Source: Aminobacter carboxidus
GTDB lineage: Bacteria; Pseudomonadota; Alphaproteobacteria; Rhizobiales; Rhizobiaceae
Assembly: GCF_014863355.1 (NCBI RefSeq)
Contig: NZ_JACZEP010000004.1
Coordinates: 394,932-458,931 of the forward strand
Direction: 5' to 3'
Length of the DNA: 64,000 nt
Shown here in pieces: positions 49,496 to 59,026 of this stretch; positions within the stretch are counted from its first letter, which is position 1; every line of letters begins with the position of its first letter. A model generated the notes under the pieces. It ran no database searches. It was not told where the DNA came from and worked only from the letters and a program-made list of their open reading frames with translations. The position numbers were made by a program, and so were the translations under genes.

Positions 49496-52378
49496 TTACT
49501 GGCAGGCTTCGCATTCGGGATCGTCGATGGCGCAGGCCTTGCCCCAGGCGGCATCGGCGTTGACGATGATCGGCGCCGACGCAGACATGGTGACGGCGGA
49601 CACTGCGTTGAGCTTGCCGTCGGTGCCCTTCAGAGTCGATTTCTCGACATGCGAGGCCGAGCGCGAGCGCAAATAGTAGGTCGTCTTCAGGCCCTTGTTC
49701 CAGGCCAGGCGGTAGAGCGTGTCGAGCTTCTTGCCGCTCGGATTGGCGATGTAGAGATTGAGCGACTGGGCCTGGTCGATCCATTTCTGCCGGCGCGACG
49801 CCGCCTCGATGAGCCAGGCGCTGTCGATCTCGAAGGCGGTGGCGAAGAGCGCCTTGAGATCGTTGGGGATGCGGTCGATCTGGCCGATCGAGCCGTCGAA
49901 ATATTTGAGGTCGGAGACCATGACCTCGTCCCACAGGCCGCGCGCCTTCAGCTCATGCACCAAGGCTGCGTTGACCACGGTGAAGTCGCCCGACATGTTC
50001 GATTTGACGAACAGGTTCTGGTAGGCCGGCTCGATCGACTGCGCCACGCCGCAGATGTTGGAGATGGTCGCCGTCGGCGCGATCGCCATGGTGTTTGAGT
50101 TGCGCATGCCGGTCTTCCTGACGCGCTTGCGCAAGGCATCCCAGTCGAGCCTCGCGCCCCGATCCATGTCGACCCCGGGACGGGCCTTGGCCAGAAGGTC
50201 GATGGAGTCGATCGGCAGGACGCCCTTCGACCACAAGGAACCTTCGAAGCTCGGATAGCGGCCGCGCTCGGCGGCGAGGTCGCAGGACGCCGAAATCGCG
50301 TTGTAGGAGATCGCCTCCATGCTGGCGTCGGCAAAGGCCACCGCCTGGTCGGAGGCATAGGGGATCTTCAGCGCCTGCAACGCATCCTGGAAGCCCATCA
50401 GGCCGAGGCCGACCGGACGATGCTGCAGGTTCGAGCGCCTGGCTTCGGGAATGGTGTAGAAATTGATGTCGATGACATTGTCGAGCATGCGCATCGCCGT
50501 CTTCACCGTGCGGGCAAGGCGGTCGAGGTCGAGACCTTCGGCAACGATGTGATTGGCGAGGTTGACCGAGCCGAGATTGCACACCGCGACCTCGTCCTTC
50601 GAGGTGTTGAGGGTGATCTCGGTGCACAGGTTCGACGAATGGACGACGCCGATGTGGCTCTGCGGCGAGCGGATGTTGCAGGGATCCTTGAAGGTGATCC
50701 AGGGATGCCCGGTTTCAAACAGCATGGTCAGCATCTTGCGCCACAGGTCGAGCGCCCGGACCGTACGGGACACCTTGATGCCGCCGGCCGATGCCTTCGC
50801 CTCATAGGCTTCATAGGCCGCCTTGAACGCAGTGCCATAGAGATCGTGCAGCTCGGGCGCTTCGTCGGGCGAAAACAGCGTCCACTCGCCGTCAGCCTCG
50901 ACGCGCTCCATGAACAGGTCGGGCACCCAGTTGGCGGTGTTCATGTCGTGGGTGCGACGGCGGTCGTCGCCGGTGTTCTTCCTGAGGTCGAGGAACTCCT
51001 CGATGTCGACATGCCAGGTTTCGAGATAGGCGCAGACCGCGCCCTTGCGCTTGCCGCCCTGGTTGACGGCGATCGCGGTGTCGTTGGCCACCTTGAGGAA
51101 CGGCACCACGCCCTGGCTCTCGCCGTTGGTGCCCTTGATGTGGGCGCCAAGGCCGCGCACCGGGGTCCAGTCATTGCCGAGCCCGCCGGAATATTTGGCC
51201 AGCAACGCGTTGTCCTTCACCGCCTTGAAGATGCCGTCGAGGTCGTCGGCGACAGTGGTCAGGAAGCAGGAGGAGAGCTGCGGGCGCTGCGTGCCGGAAT
51301 TGAACAAAGTCGGCGTCGAGGCCATGAAATCGAAGGACGACAACAGGTCATAGAACTCGATGGCGCGGGCCTCGCGGTCGATCTCACGCGCAGCAAGTCC
51401 CATCGCCACGCGCATGAAGAAGGCCTGCGGCAGCTCGAAACGCTTGCCTTTGGTGTGCAGGAAATAGCGGTCATACAGCGTCTGCAGGCCAAGATACTGG
51501 ACCTGCAAATCGCGTTCGGGCTTCAGGGCCGCACTGAGACGGGTGAGGTCGAAACGGCCAAGCTCGGGATCGATCAGCTCGGCCTTGATCCCGGTGGCGA
51601 TGAAGTCGGGGAAATAGGAGGCATAGCGCTCGGTCATTTCGGCCTGGGTGGCCTGCTCCGGCCTGCCGGAGACGAAGCTCAACGCCTCGCGCCGCAGGCG
51701 GTCCAGCAGCAGGCGGGCGCTGACGAAGGCGTAATTCGGCTCGGTCTCGACAAGCGTTCGTGCGGCGAGGATCGGCGCCAGCGAAAGCTCGTCGACCGTG
51801 ATGCCGTCATAGAGATTGCGCCTGGTCTCGGCCAGGATGGCTGCCGCCGAGACGGCCTCGAGCCCGTCGCATGCCTCGTCGACGATACGGGCAAGCCGTG
51901 CCTCGTCGAGCGGCAGCAGGCTGTCGTCATCACCCTTGACCAGGAGCGTCGGCACCGTGACCTCGACGGCGGCCGCCTTGGCGGCGGCGCGTTCGCGCGC
52001 CCGTTCTTCGCGATACAGCACATAGGCGCGGGCGACCTTGTGGTGTTCGGAGCGCATCAGCGCCAGTTCGACCTGGTCCTGGATTTCCTCGATATGGAAG
52101 GTGCGGCCCGTGTCGGCCCGTCGCGTCAGCGCCGAGACCACCTGCGCCGCCATGTCCTCGACCACCTCGTGGACGCGGCGCGAACCGGCAGCCACCGAGC
52201 CTTCGGTGGCGAGGAACGCCTTGGTCAGCGCCACCGTGATCTTGGTCGCATCGAACGGCGTCACCGAGCCGTTGCGCCGGATGACGCGGTAGCCTGCGAC
52301 GTGGCCAGCGTCTGAATCCTGGAAGGCGGAGGGAACCCGGTCGGTTCCGGTTGATAGAAGTGTAGAGGTCGCCGGCAT
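49496..52378 (-). CDS. nrdA: Class I ribonucleotide reductase, large subunit
   Basis: About 960 residues, longer than E. coli NrdA (761). An ATP-cone allosteric domain sits near the N-terminus (YRVIRRNGSVTPFDATKITV), with a further ~100-residue region before the catalytic barrel. Catalytic cysteines occur in QLSSCFLTTVADD and NLCTEITLNT...VCNLGSVNL, and the redox tail ends ECEACQ. The start at 52378 (next to another ATG at 52381) follows GGGGAAG. First gene of nrdA-nrdB-orf-cobF, about 120 bases after a cobalamin riboswitch. Confidence 0.94.
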   Translation of the reverse strand: MPATSTLLSTGTDRVPSAFQDSDAGHVAGYRVIRRNGSVTPFDATKITVALTKAFLATEGSVAAGSRRVHEVVEDMAAQVVSALTRRADTGRTFHIEEIQDQVELALMRSEHHKVARAYVLYREERARERAAAKAAAVEVTVPTLLVKGDDDSLLPLDEARLARIVDEACDGLEAVSAAAILAETRRNLYDGITVDELSLAPILAARTLVETEPNYAFVSARLLLDRLRREALSFVSGRPEQATQAEMTERYASYFPDFIATGIKAELIDPELGRFDLTRLSAALKPERDLQVQYLGLQTLYDRYFLHTKGKRFELPQAFFMRVAMGLAAREIDREARAIEFYDLLSSFDFMASTPTLFNSGTQRPQLSSCFLTTVADDLDGIFKAVKDNALLAKYSGGLGNDWTPVRGLGAHIKGTNGESQGVVPFLKVANDTAIAVNQGGKRKGAVCAYLETWHVDIEEFLDLRKNTGDDRRRTHDMNTANWVPDLFMERVEADGEWTLFSPDEAPELHDLYGTAFKAAYEAYEAKASAGGIKVSRTVRALDLWRKMLTMLFETGHPWITFKDPCNIRSPQSHIGVVHSSNLCTEITLNTSKDEVAVCNLGSVNLANHIVAEGLDLDRLARTVKTAMRMLDNVIDINFYTIPEARRSNLQHRPVGLGLMGFQDALQALKIPYASDQAVAFADASMEAISYNAISASCDLAAERGRYPSFEGSLWSKGVLPIDSIDLLAKARPGVDMDRGARLDWDALRKRVRKTGMRNSNTMAIAPTATISNICGVAQSIEPAYQNLFVKSNMSGDFTVVNAALVHELKARGLWDEVMVSDLKYFDGSIGQIDRIPNDLKALFATAFEIDSAWLIEAASRRQKWIDQAQSLNLYIANPSGKKLDTLYRLAWNKGLKTTYYLRSRSASHVEKSTLKGTDGKLNAVSAVTMSASAPIIVNADAAWGKACAIDDPECEACQ

Positions 52379-52493
52379 CATCTTCCCCGATGGTTTGGGG
52401 GCGAAGGCCTTCAGCGGACGCGTGCTGTCTTTCGGCCGGCGCATGCCGGCAGAACGCAAGCGCACCACCGGGACACCCCGCCCGTGGACGTTC

Positions 52494-52538
52494 AAAAAAC
52501 TATCGCGGCAGGTCTCCTGGCTCACAGGTCATTGCCGC
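52494..52538 (-). terminator. Intrinsic terminator that doubles as the nrdA riboswitch expression platform
   Basis: On the minus strand GCGGCA ... TGCCGC forms a stem followed by GATAGTTTTTT. The right arm overlaps the closing stem of the riboswitch, so the two structures compete, the usual design for B12-induced termination. Confidence 0.75.
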
Positions 52539-52689
52539 TGTCTGGCCTTCCCAGCGCCCATGGCGCCAGTGGCAATACGCGACAGCAACTCACTGCTTAC
52601 AGTTGCGGGGGCAGCGCCGGCATTGCGAAATCGCTCACCGGCTTCCCTCTTAGCTCCCAAGCTGGAATCAACTCGGAAGAACCACGATA
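52501..52689 (-). promoter_or_regulatory. Cobalamin riboswitch upstream of nrdAB-cobF
   Basis: Minus-strand elements in order: closing arm TATCGTGG, GGGAAGCCGGTGAGC, CCGGCGCTGCCCCCGCAAC, the B12 box TTGCCACTGG, GGGAAGGCC, and GCCAGGAGACCTGCCGCGATA, whose CCGCGATA pairs with the first arm. All RF00174 core elements are present in 189 bases. B12 binding would shut off the B12-independent reductase. Confidence 0.95.
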
Positions 52690-52775
52690 TCTACATGTAG
52701 TATGACTGGCGGGTACCGTGTCAACGGGTAGAAAAATCATTTCCACCCGATCGCCCCATCAACGTCGGCGGCCGG

Positions 52776-54536
52776 TCAGTTTCTGACGTAGTCGCGCCAC
52801 AGCGTCTGGTAGGTCTCGCATGTCGCTTCGAGCGCCTCATGGCTGCCGACGCCGACGATCTTGCCCTCATCGAGGACGACGATCATGTCGGCCGATCGGG
52901 CGGAGAACAGGTGATGCGTGACGATGATCACCAACCGGTCCCGGCCGAATGCCAGCAACCTGCGTTCCAGCGACATCGCCGACTCGGCGTCGAGTGCCGA
53001 GGTCGGCTCGTCGAAGACGGCGATGTGCGGATCACGCAATACGGCACGCGAAATCGCCAGGCGCTGCCGCTGACCGCCGGACAGGTTCTGCCCCGCCTGC
53101 ACCAGCTCGGTGTCGATGCCCTTGGGCAGGCCCGCGGTGAATTTGTCAGCCGACGAGAATGCCAGCGCGTGTTCGATTTCATCGTCGCGCATCGGGCGGG
53201 CCAGCGAAGCCTGCAGATTTTCGCGGATCGTACCCGAAAACAGCGACGTCTCCTGGTCGACGACACCGATGCGGCCGCGCAGCCAGCGCGGATTGAAGGC
53301 GCGGACGTCGACGCCGCCGATCGCGACCTTGCCGCCATAGTCACGCTCGAGCCCCAGCAGCACGCGCAGCAGGCTGGACTTGCCCGAGCCGTTGCGGCCG
53401 ACGATCGCGACAACCCCGGTCGTGGGCAGCACCAGACTGACGCCGTCAAGCGCAGCAGTGTTCGCCTCGGGATAGCGGAAGGTCAGGTTATCGACGATGA
53501 TCGGACCGAAATCGGCAGCACGCAGCGCTGGGGCAACGATGGCGCGTTCGGGCTGTCGCTTGAGGAAAGCCGCAAGGGCCGAGACCGTGGCGCTCACCGA
53601 ATGAAACTGGATCAGGATGCCGGCGCTGGTCAGCATCGGCATGGTTGCCCGGGTGACGAGCAACTGCAGTGCAAGCAGGCCGCCGATCGTCAGATCACCG
53701 CGCAGGATGCGCCAGCAGCCTACCACAACGACGAGCAGCGTCAGGATCTCGCTCAGCAGACCAAGCGTGAACGAATAAGAATGCGAAAGGTCGAGGATGT
53801 GCCAGCGCGCCCTGACGGCTTCGGCTGACTTCGCGGACCAGCGGCCGATGAAGAAGCGCTCCACCGCATTCGACTTGATGCCGCGGATGTTGCCCACCGT
53901 TTCCGCGGTCGCCCCTTGCAGCAAGCCGTTGAGACGGAATGAGCTGCGGCTCGCCTCGCCCAGCTGCGCATTGGTCTTGCGGGCAAAGACGGCGAAGACC
54001 AGGGCAACGACAAAAGCCAGCAGGCAGATGAGATAGTCGTAGTACAGCGCCACGGCAAACGAGACGGCAGCACCCAAAATGGTGAGAAAGAAATTCGGCG
54101 CAGCGCTCAGCATGAAGCTCGCGACACGCTGCGATTCATTGAGCAGGTTGATTGTGCTTCCGCCAGCTGACGCCGAACTCTCATAGGGGATGCGCATAAG
54201 GCGGAAGTAGATGCGCCTGGACAATCGGGCGGTGAACCTTGCGTCGACGTCGTTGATCAGCGAGTTGTGCCAGCGCGAGGTCATGTGCCTAACAACCGCC
54301 GCCACGATGGCGATGGCGGCGAACTGGGTCGCTTCCCAACCGTCCTCGCCGACCATGACGCTGTCGATGATCTTCTGCGACAGGACCGGAACTGTCACCG
54401 AAAGGACGATTCCGGCCAGCGAAAGTGCCATGGCGAGAAGAAATTTTTGGCGGTAGATGCCAAGAACCCGCATCAGTATCCGCCAGTCGCCGAGCGGTAT
54501 GTTACGCAAGGCGTTCAGTTTCTCTCGAAATTTCAT
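52776..54536 (-). CDS. ABC exporter, fused membrane and ATPase domains
   Basis: 586 residues. Six-helix exporter domain (about 20-320) then an ABC domain with Walker A GRNGSGKSSLL, signature NLSGGQRQRLAISRA and Walker B HIAVFDEPTSALD. No peptidase C39 domain, so type I secretion of a leader peptide is unlikely; the sequence resembles toxin/peptide or small-molecule half exporters. ATG 54536; a TTG at 54542 is in frame. Divergent from the haem-type receptor with RirA-like motifs between, which suggests iron-regulated export, perhaps of a porphyrin or siderophore. Substrate unknown. Confidence 0.85.
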   Translation of the reverse strand: MKFREKLNALRNIPLGDWRILMRVLGIYRQKFLLAMALSLAGIVLSVTVPVLSQKIIDSVMVGEDGWEATQFAAIAIVAAVVRHMTSRWHNSLINDVDARFTARLSRRIYFRLMRIPYESSASAGGSTINLLNESQRVASFMLSAAPNFFLTILGAAVSFAVALYYDYLICLLAFVVALVFAVFARKTNAQLGEASRSSFRLNGLLQGATAETVGNIRGIKSNAVERFFIGRWSAKSAEAVRARWHILDLSHSYSFTLGLLSEILTLLVVVVGCWRILRGDLTIGGLLALQLLVTRATMPMLTSAGILIQFHSVSATVSALAAFLKRQPERAIVAPALRAADFGPIIVDNLTFRYPEANTAALDGVSLVLPTTGVVAIVGRNGSGKSSLLRVLLGLERDYGGKVAIGGVDVRAFNPRWLRGRIGVVDQETSLFSGTIRENLQASLARPMRDDEIEHALAFSSADKFTAGLPKGIDTELVQAGQNLSGGQRQRLAISRAVLRDPHIAVFDEPTSALDAESAMSLERRLLAFGRDRLVIIVTHHLFSARSADMIVVLDEGKIVGVGSHEALEATCETYQTLWRDYVRN

Positions 54537-54607
54537 TGCCAACCCGACGCTGCTCGAACAACAGGGACGGGTTCGCTAGGTCATTCGTGCTTTTCTGTCA
54601 AATAATA

Positions 54608-54622
54608 TGACAATCATAGTCA
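54608..54622. promoter_or_regulatory. RirA-type iron-responsive motif near the ABC exporter start
   Basis: TGA CAATCATAG TCA, in an AT-rich patch 72 bases upstream of the exporter ATG. It extends as a wider palindrome ATATGAC...GTCATAT, which makes a chance match less likely. Confidence 0.6.
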
Positions 54623-54824
54623 TATTTTCGCGAAACGCTTCAGCGAAAATCGCCTGCCACGTCGAGGCGATGCGCTCGGGAAGTCTTCCCAGATCCGCTC
54701 AGGTCCTCGCAGGCCGTGCGAAGCCGGTGCCGGCATGTGCCCAATACGGGTGAGGCCGGGTGTCGCGCCGGGCCTGCCCCGACTTGCGCCGGCCACGGAA
54801 CACATTATACAGCCTGAATAATCT

Positions 54825-54839
54825 TGAGTCAGTGACTCA
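54825..54839. promoter_or_regulatory. RirA-type iron-responsive motif upstream of the haem-type receptor
   Basis: TGAGTCAGTGACTCA fits TGA-N9-TCA and is itself an almost perfect palindrome. It lies 67 bases before the receptor ATG, followed by an AT-rich stretch (TATTAACTTA) that could be the -10 region. Confidence 0.6.
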
Positions 54840-54905
54840 TATTAACTTACGCCAGCCCTTCGTTCGCGGACAGCCAGCTTTTCCAGACTTTTCGAGGGGG
54901 CTGTC

Positions 54906-57215
54906 ATGTCTAACGTTCACACCGGTCGCGGATCGCGGTCACATATCCTGCTGGCCGGCGTTTCGCTGCTGTTGCTGCAATCGGCCGGCATTGCCGGTGC
55001 CCAGACCGCAGCCACTCCTGCACCGGCCAAGAAGGCCGAGCAAGTCAAGCCGTTGCTGAGCAATGAAGAGCGAATCGTGCTCGACAGGCTCGTCGTCACC
55101 TCGGCGCGCACCACCGGCAAGGCGCTCGACCTTCCGATGTCGGTCTCGGTCATCGACCGCGAGACCCTGCAGCGCCATGTCGTCCGCGACATCCAGGACA
55201 TGGTTCGCTATGAGCCGGGCGTCACCGTGTCGCGCACGACGTCGCTGACCAACCCGTTCGGCCAGTTGACCGGCTTCAACATCCGCGCCATGGGCGGCAA
55301 CCGCGTCCAGATGACCGTCGATGGCGGCCGCATCCAGGAGCAGATCATCGACGGCAGCCGCGACTTCGTCGACCCGTTCAATATGCGCAGCGCCGAGATC
55401 GTGCGCGGTCCCAACTCGGTGCTCCAGGGTGCCGATGCGCTCGGTGGCGCGGTGGCCTTCCGCACGCTCGACCCCGACGACCTGCTCGACGGCTCCAAGC
55501 CCTGGGCGGTCGAGATGAAGACGGCCTATGACAGCTACGACGATTCATTCCGCAAGCAGGTGAGTGCGGCCGCTGAATCCGGCGACTTCAAGTTCCTCGG
55601 CAGCTTCGGTCATCTCGGAGCGTCGGAAGGCGATTTCAGCAACAGCCGCGCCGATGGCGGCCAGTGGGGCTGTCCACGCCAGGCGATCTGGCCCTGCAAC
55701 AAGGCGTTTCCCGCCGACACCGACGCCTTCAACGGCCTGATGAAGCTGCAGTGGAACCCGACCCAGGATCACGAGGTCAAGCTGACCGGCGAGTGGTTCA
55801 ACCGCAACACGACGCTCCAGCAGATGTATGACTCGTCTGCGGGATCGACGTACGTCAACACCAGCTGGCAGCGCGAACTGGAGATGGAGCGTTACAGGTT
55901 GGCCCTGTCGCACGACTGGAAGGTCGACGCGCCGTGGCTCGACGAGATCAAGTGGCAGATCTCCTATTCGCCGCAGAAGCGCGACACCTACAGCAATCAG
56001 CTGCGCACCTACCCAACCCGCCGCCAGCAGAACATCCAGGTCCGCAACTATGGCGAGGATTTCCTCGAGGCGGACGTGCAGGCCAATTCGTCCTTTGAAC
56101 TGGGAGGTCTTTCGCACAAGCTGACCTATGGCTTCGACGGTGACCTGACCAACAGCAGCTATTCCGGCTACAACATCACCAACAACCTGACGACCGGCAC
56201 CTCGACCACCGCAAACAACCAGGGTTTCAATTTCCCCGAAGTCGACACCGTCCGCGCCGACCTCTACCTGCAGGACGAGATCAAGCTGCTCGACGACCGG
56301 CTGACCATCACGCCCGGCGCTCGCCTGGCGCACTATTCGATCGATCCGACCGGCGACAAGGACTACGTTCCTCTGCCCGGCTTCCAGCCCAAGAAGATCG
56401 ACGAGACCAAGCTGATCAAGCGGATCAGCGCGATGTATGAGCTGAACAACACCTATTCGCTCTATGCCGGCTATGGCGAAGGCTTCAAGATGCCGACGTC
56501 GCAGCAGCTGTTCGTGTCGTCGCTGTCGATCGGTTCCACCGGGCTGGTCGAGGTGATCCCCAATCCGAATTTGAAGCCAGAATTCGTCCGCAGCTACGAG
56601 GTGGGCGTGCGCGGGGAGCTCGACAAGGGCTACTTCAGCCTCACCGGCTTTTATGCCGACTACAAGGATTTCATCCGCTCGCTGCAGCCCGTGCCTGGCC
56701 CAACCGAGCGATACACCTCGGACAATGTCGAGGACGTGAAGGTCTGGGGCATCGAGTTCGGCGGCGAATACGAGGTCTACGACAACCTCTTCCTCAATGC
56801 CTCGATCTCCTACCAAAAGGGCACGCAGCGGATTTCAGCGGGTGCAGCGGAAACGGCCTTCGACGGTGCGGTACCGCTGACCGCGGTGCTGGGCGGGCGC
56901 TACCTCATCCCCGACTGGAACCTCGAAACCGAACTCGTCGCGACCTTCGCCCATGGCGTCACCGAACGCGCCGACCCCAACGCCTTCAAGCCCGGCGGCT
57001 ATGCGGTGCTCGACGCCTATGCCCGCTGGAAGCCGACCGAAAATGTCGATGTCGACTTCGGCATCCAGAACATCTTCGACCGCCGTTATTTCCCCAACAC
57101 CATCGCTGGCAACATCACCAACGTGATCTCGGCGCCGGTGGCCAACGCCAACAATCCGGAAATGCAGGTGGCTCCAGGCCGCACCTTCAAGCTCGGCGCG
57201 ACAGTGCGCTTCTGA
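54906..57215 (+). CDS. TonB-dependent haem/haemoglobin-type receptor
   Basis: 769 residues: signal peptide to about residue 33 (AGIAGAQ), no STN domain, plug (about 55-190; NIRAMGGNRVQMTVDGGRI, ADALGGAVAF) and a barrel ending FKLGATVRF. The haem-receptor markers are present: NPNL (NPNLKPEF, about 556) and FKMP in place of FRAP (YGEGFKMPTSQQ). DRLVVTSART near residue 59 is the TonB box region. ATG 54906 follows GAGGGGGCTGTC. The next three genes run in the same direction. Confidence 0.88.
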   Translation: MSNVHTGRGSRSHILLAGVSLLLLQSAGIAGAQTAATPAPAKKAEQVKPLLSNEERIVLDRLVVTSARTTGKALDLPMSVSVIDRETLQRHVVRDIQDMVRYEPGVTVSRTTSLTNPFGQLTGFNIRAMGGNRVQMTVDGGRIQEQIIDGSRDFVDPFNMRSAEIVRGPNSVLQGADALGGAVAFRTLDPDDLLDGSKPWAVEMKTAYDSYDDSFRKQVSAAAESGDFKFLGSFGHLGASEGDFSNSRADGGQWGCPRQAIWPCNKAFPADTDAFNGLMKLQWNPTQDHEVKLTGEWFNRNTTLQQMYDSSAGSTYVNTSWQRELEMERYRLALSHDWKVDAPWLDEIKWQISYSPQKRDTYSNQLRTYPTRRQQNIQVRNYGEDFLEADVQANSSFELGGLSHKLTYGFDGDLTNSSYSGYNITNNLTTGTSTTANNQGFNFPEVDTVRADLYLQDEIKLLDDRLTITPGARLAHYSIDPTGDKDYVPLPGFQPKKIDETKLIKRISAMYELNNTYSLYAGYGEGFKMPTSQQLFVSSLSIGSTGLVEVIPNPNLKPEFVRSYEVGVRGELDKGYFSLTGFYADYKDFIRSLQPVPGPTERYTSDNVEDVKVWGIEFGGEYEVYDNLFLNASISYQKGTQRISAGAAETAFDGAVPLTAVLGGRYLIPDWNLETELVATFAHGVTERADPNAFKPGGYAVLDAYARWKPTENVDVDFGIQNIFDRRYFPNTIAGNITNVISAPVANANNPEMQVAPGRTFKLGATVRF

Positions 57216-57280
57216 GCCAAATCGTCAGCGATCCGACGCAGGGCACGTTGCCCTGCGTCTTTGCATGAAAGGCCATCGCG

Positions 57281-59017
57281 GTGATCAACGTCCTCAGGCA
57301 GTTCGTTCGCCTACTCAAGCTCTGCATTTCCGGCAAGGGCGGCAAGACAAGCCTTGTCCATCTCGCCGCTGTCATCGCGCTGCAACTTGGCGGCATCTAC
57401 TTCACCATCCGGCTGGTGACCTGGACCTCGGCTTTCTACGGCGCGCTGGAGAAGGTCGATGCCAAGGCCGCAATCTGGCAGATCTGGATTTTTGCCGGCA
57501 TCGTTGCGGCCAACTCGGCGCGCTCACTGATGGCCGAGTACCTGCAGAAGATGCTGCATATCAGGTGGCGCAAGTCGCTGACCGAGGCAGCGCTCGGCTC
57601 CTGGTTCGCCGACCGCGCCTACTGGCGGCTGACCCAGGGCGACTGCCCGCGCGACATCGACAATCCCGATCAGCGCATCGCCGACGATTGCGGCCTGTTC
57701 GTCAAGGGCATCCTCGACGAAGGCATCGAGCTGATCACCAAGATCGTCGGCATCTTCTCCTACCTGGTGCTGTTATGGGGGTTGTCGACCTTCGCGCTGA
57801 GCTTCTCGCTGTTCGGCTTCGACGTCTCGATCCCGCGCTACATGGTCTGGGCTGCGTTCATCTATGTCGCACTGTCGAGCGGGCTGACGCACCTGCTCGG
57901 CCGGCCATTGAAGTCGCTGTTCTACACGCAGCAGAAGCGCGAGGGCGACTTCCGCTTCGCCATGGCGCGCATCCGCCAGTCGGCCGACGAGATCGCGCTG
58001 ATGGGCGGCGAGAATGTCGAGCGCTCCGGGCTCGACCGCCGCTTCGACGGCATCGCGCAGAACTGGCGCAAGCTCGCCGGTCGCGAGTTCCTGCTCGGCT
58101 GCTTCACCTTCCCCTATTCGCACACCGTGCTGCGCATTCCGCTGTTTGTCGCCCTGCCCGGCTTCCTCGCCGGCAGCATCGCGCTAGGCGGCCTGATGCA
58201 GATCGCCATGGCGTTTTCCAACGTCGTCACCACGCTGTCGTGGTTCATCTTCTCCTACAAGCCGCTGTCGAACCTCGTTGCCGCCTCGTCCCGCCTCGAC
58301 GGTTTCCTTGCCGCGACCGAGGCCGTGCGCGCGCGCCCATCAGGCATCGTCCAGGAAGCCTCGGCAGGCGAACTGCATGTGCGCGATCTCAAGTTGCGGA
58401 CACCCGAGGGCCGTGAGCTGCTGTCGATACCGCGCCTCGACATTCGCCCCGGCGAGACAGTGTGGCTGCGCGGCCAGTCGGGCCTCGGCAAGACCACGCT
58501 GCTGAAGGCGATGGCAGGCGGCTGGGACCACGGCGACGGCCGCATCGAGATGCCCGCGGCCAGCAAGCTGTTCCTGTCGCAGAAGGCCTACTTCCCGCAA
58601 GCAGACATCTTCGGCGCGGTCGCCTATCCCGCTTCCGCCGAGGCTTTCGCCCAGCAGGACCTGCGCCGCGCCATCGAGGCCGTCGGCTTCGGCGACAGCG
58701 ACATGCTGCGGCTCGAAGATGCCGCGGAAGGCCATCCGCTCGTGTTGTCCGGGCTATCCGGTGGCGAGCTCCAGCGCCTGGCGCTGGCCCGCGCACTGGT
58801 GCTCAAGCCCGGCTGGCTGTTCCTCGACGAGGCCACAAGCGCGCTCGACGAGGCCGCCGAGGCGGAGCTGCTTGCGATGCTCAGGAAGCATCTGCCGGCA
58901 ACGACGTTCGTCATCGTCTCGCACCGCAACCCCAGGACGCTGGGGACCATGCGTGTCGTCAATCTCGAGCCGAAAGCCGAAGCGGCGAACGAAAATCCAG
59001 TACTACAATTCGCATAG
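57281..59017 (+). CDS. BacA/SbmA-like ABC transporter with fused ATPase
   Basis: 578 residues. The N-terminal ~330 residues form the SbmA/BacA-type membrane domain (ABC_membrane_2): WTSAFYGALEKVDAKAAIWQ, LRWRKSLTE-type HIRWRKSLTEAALGSWF, YWRLTQ, DNPDQRIADD. The C-terminal ABC domain has Walker A GQSGLGKTTLL, signature LSGGELQRLALARAL and LFLDEATSALDE. Relatives include YddA and mycobacterial Rv1819c, which takes up B12 and other hydrophilic solutes. It starts with GTG 57281, 65 bases after the receptor. The likely role is import of the receptor's cargo across the inner membrane. Confidence 0.88.
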   Translation: MINVLRQFVRLLKLCISGKGGKTSLVHLAAVIALQLGGIYFTIRLVTWTSAFYGALEKVDAKAAIWQIWIFAGIVAANSARSLMAEYLQKMLHIRWRKSLTEAALGSWFADRAYWRLTQGDCPRDIDNPDQRIADDCGLFVKGILDEGIELITKIVGIFSYLVLLWGLSTFALSFSLFGFDVSIPRYMVWAAFIYVALSSGLTHLLGRPLKSLFYTQQKREGDFRFAMARIRQSADEIALMGGENVERSGLDRRFDGIAQNWRKLAGREFLLGCFTFPYSHTVLRIPLFVALPGFLAGSIALGGLMQIAMAFSNVVTTLSWFIFSYKPLSNLVAASSRLDGFLAATEAVRARPSGIVQEASAGELHVRDLKLRTPEGRELLSIPRLDIRPGETVWLRGQSGLGKTTLLKAMAGGWDHGDGRIEMPAASKLFLSQKAYFPQADIFGAVAYPASAEAFAQQDLRRAIEAVGFGDSDMLRLEDAAEGHPLVLSGLSGGELQRLALARALVLKPGWLFLDEATSALDEAAEAELLAMLRKHLPATTFVIVSHRNPRTLGTMRVVNLEPKAEAANENPVLQFA

Positions 59018-59026
59018 GAAATGCCC

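Noticed and set aside
50420..52315. A 631-codon open frame antisense to nrdA
   Set aside because: Same shadow pattern; nrdA motifs are unambiguous on the minus strand.
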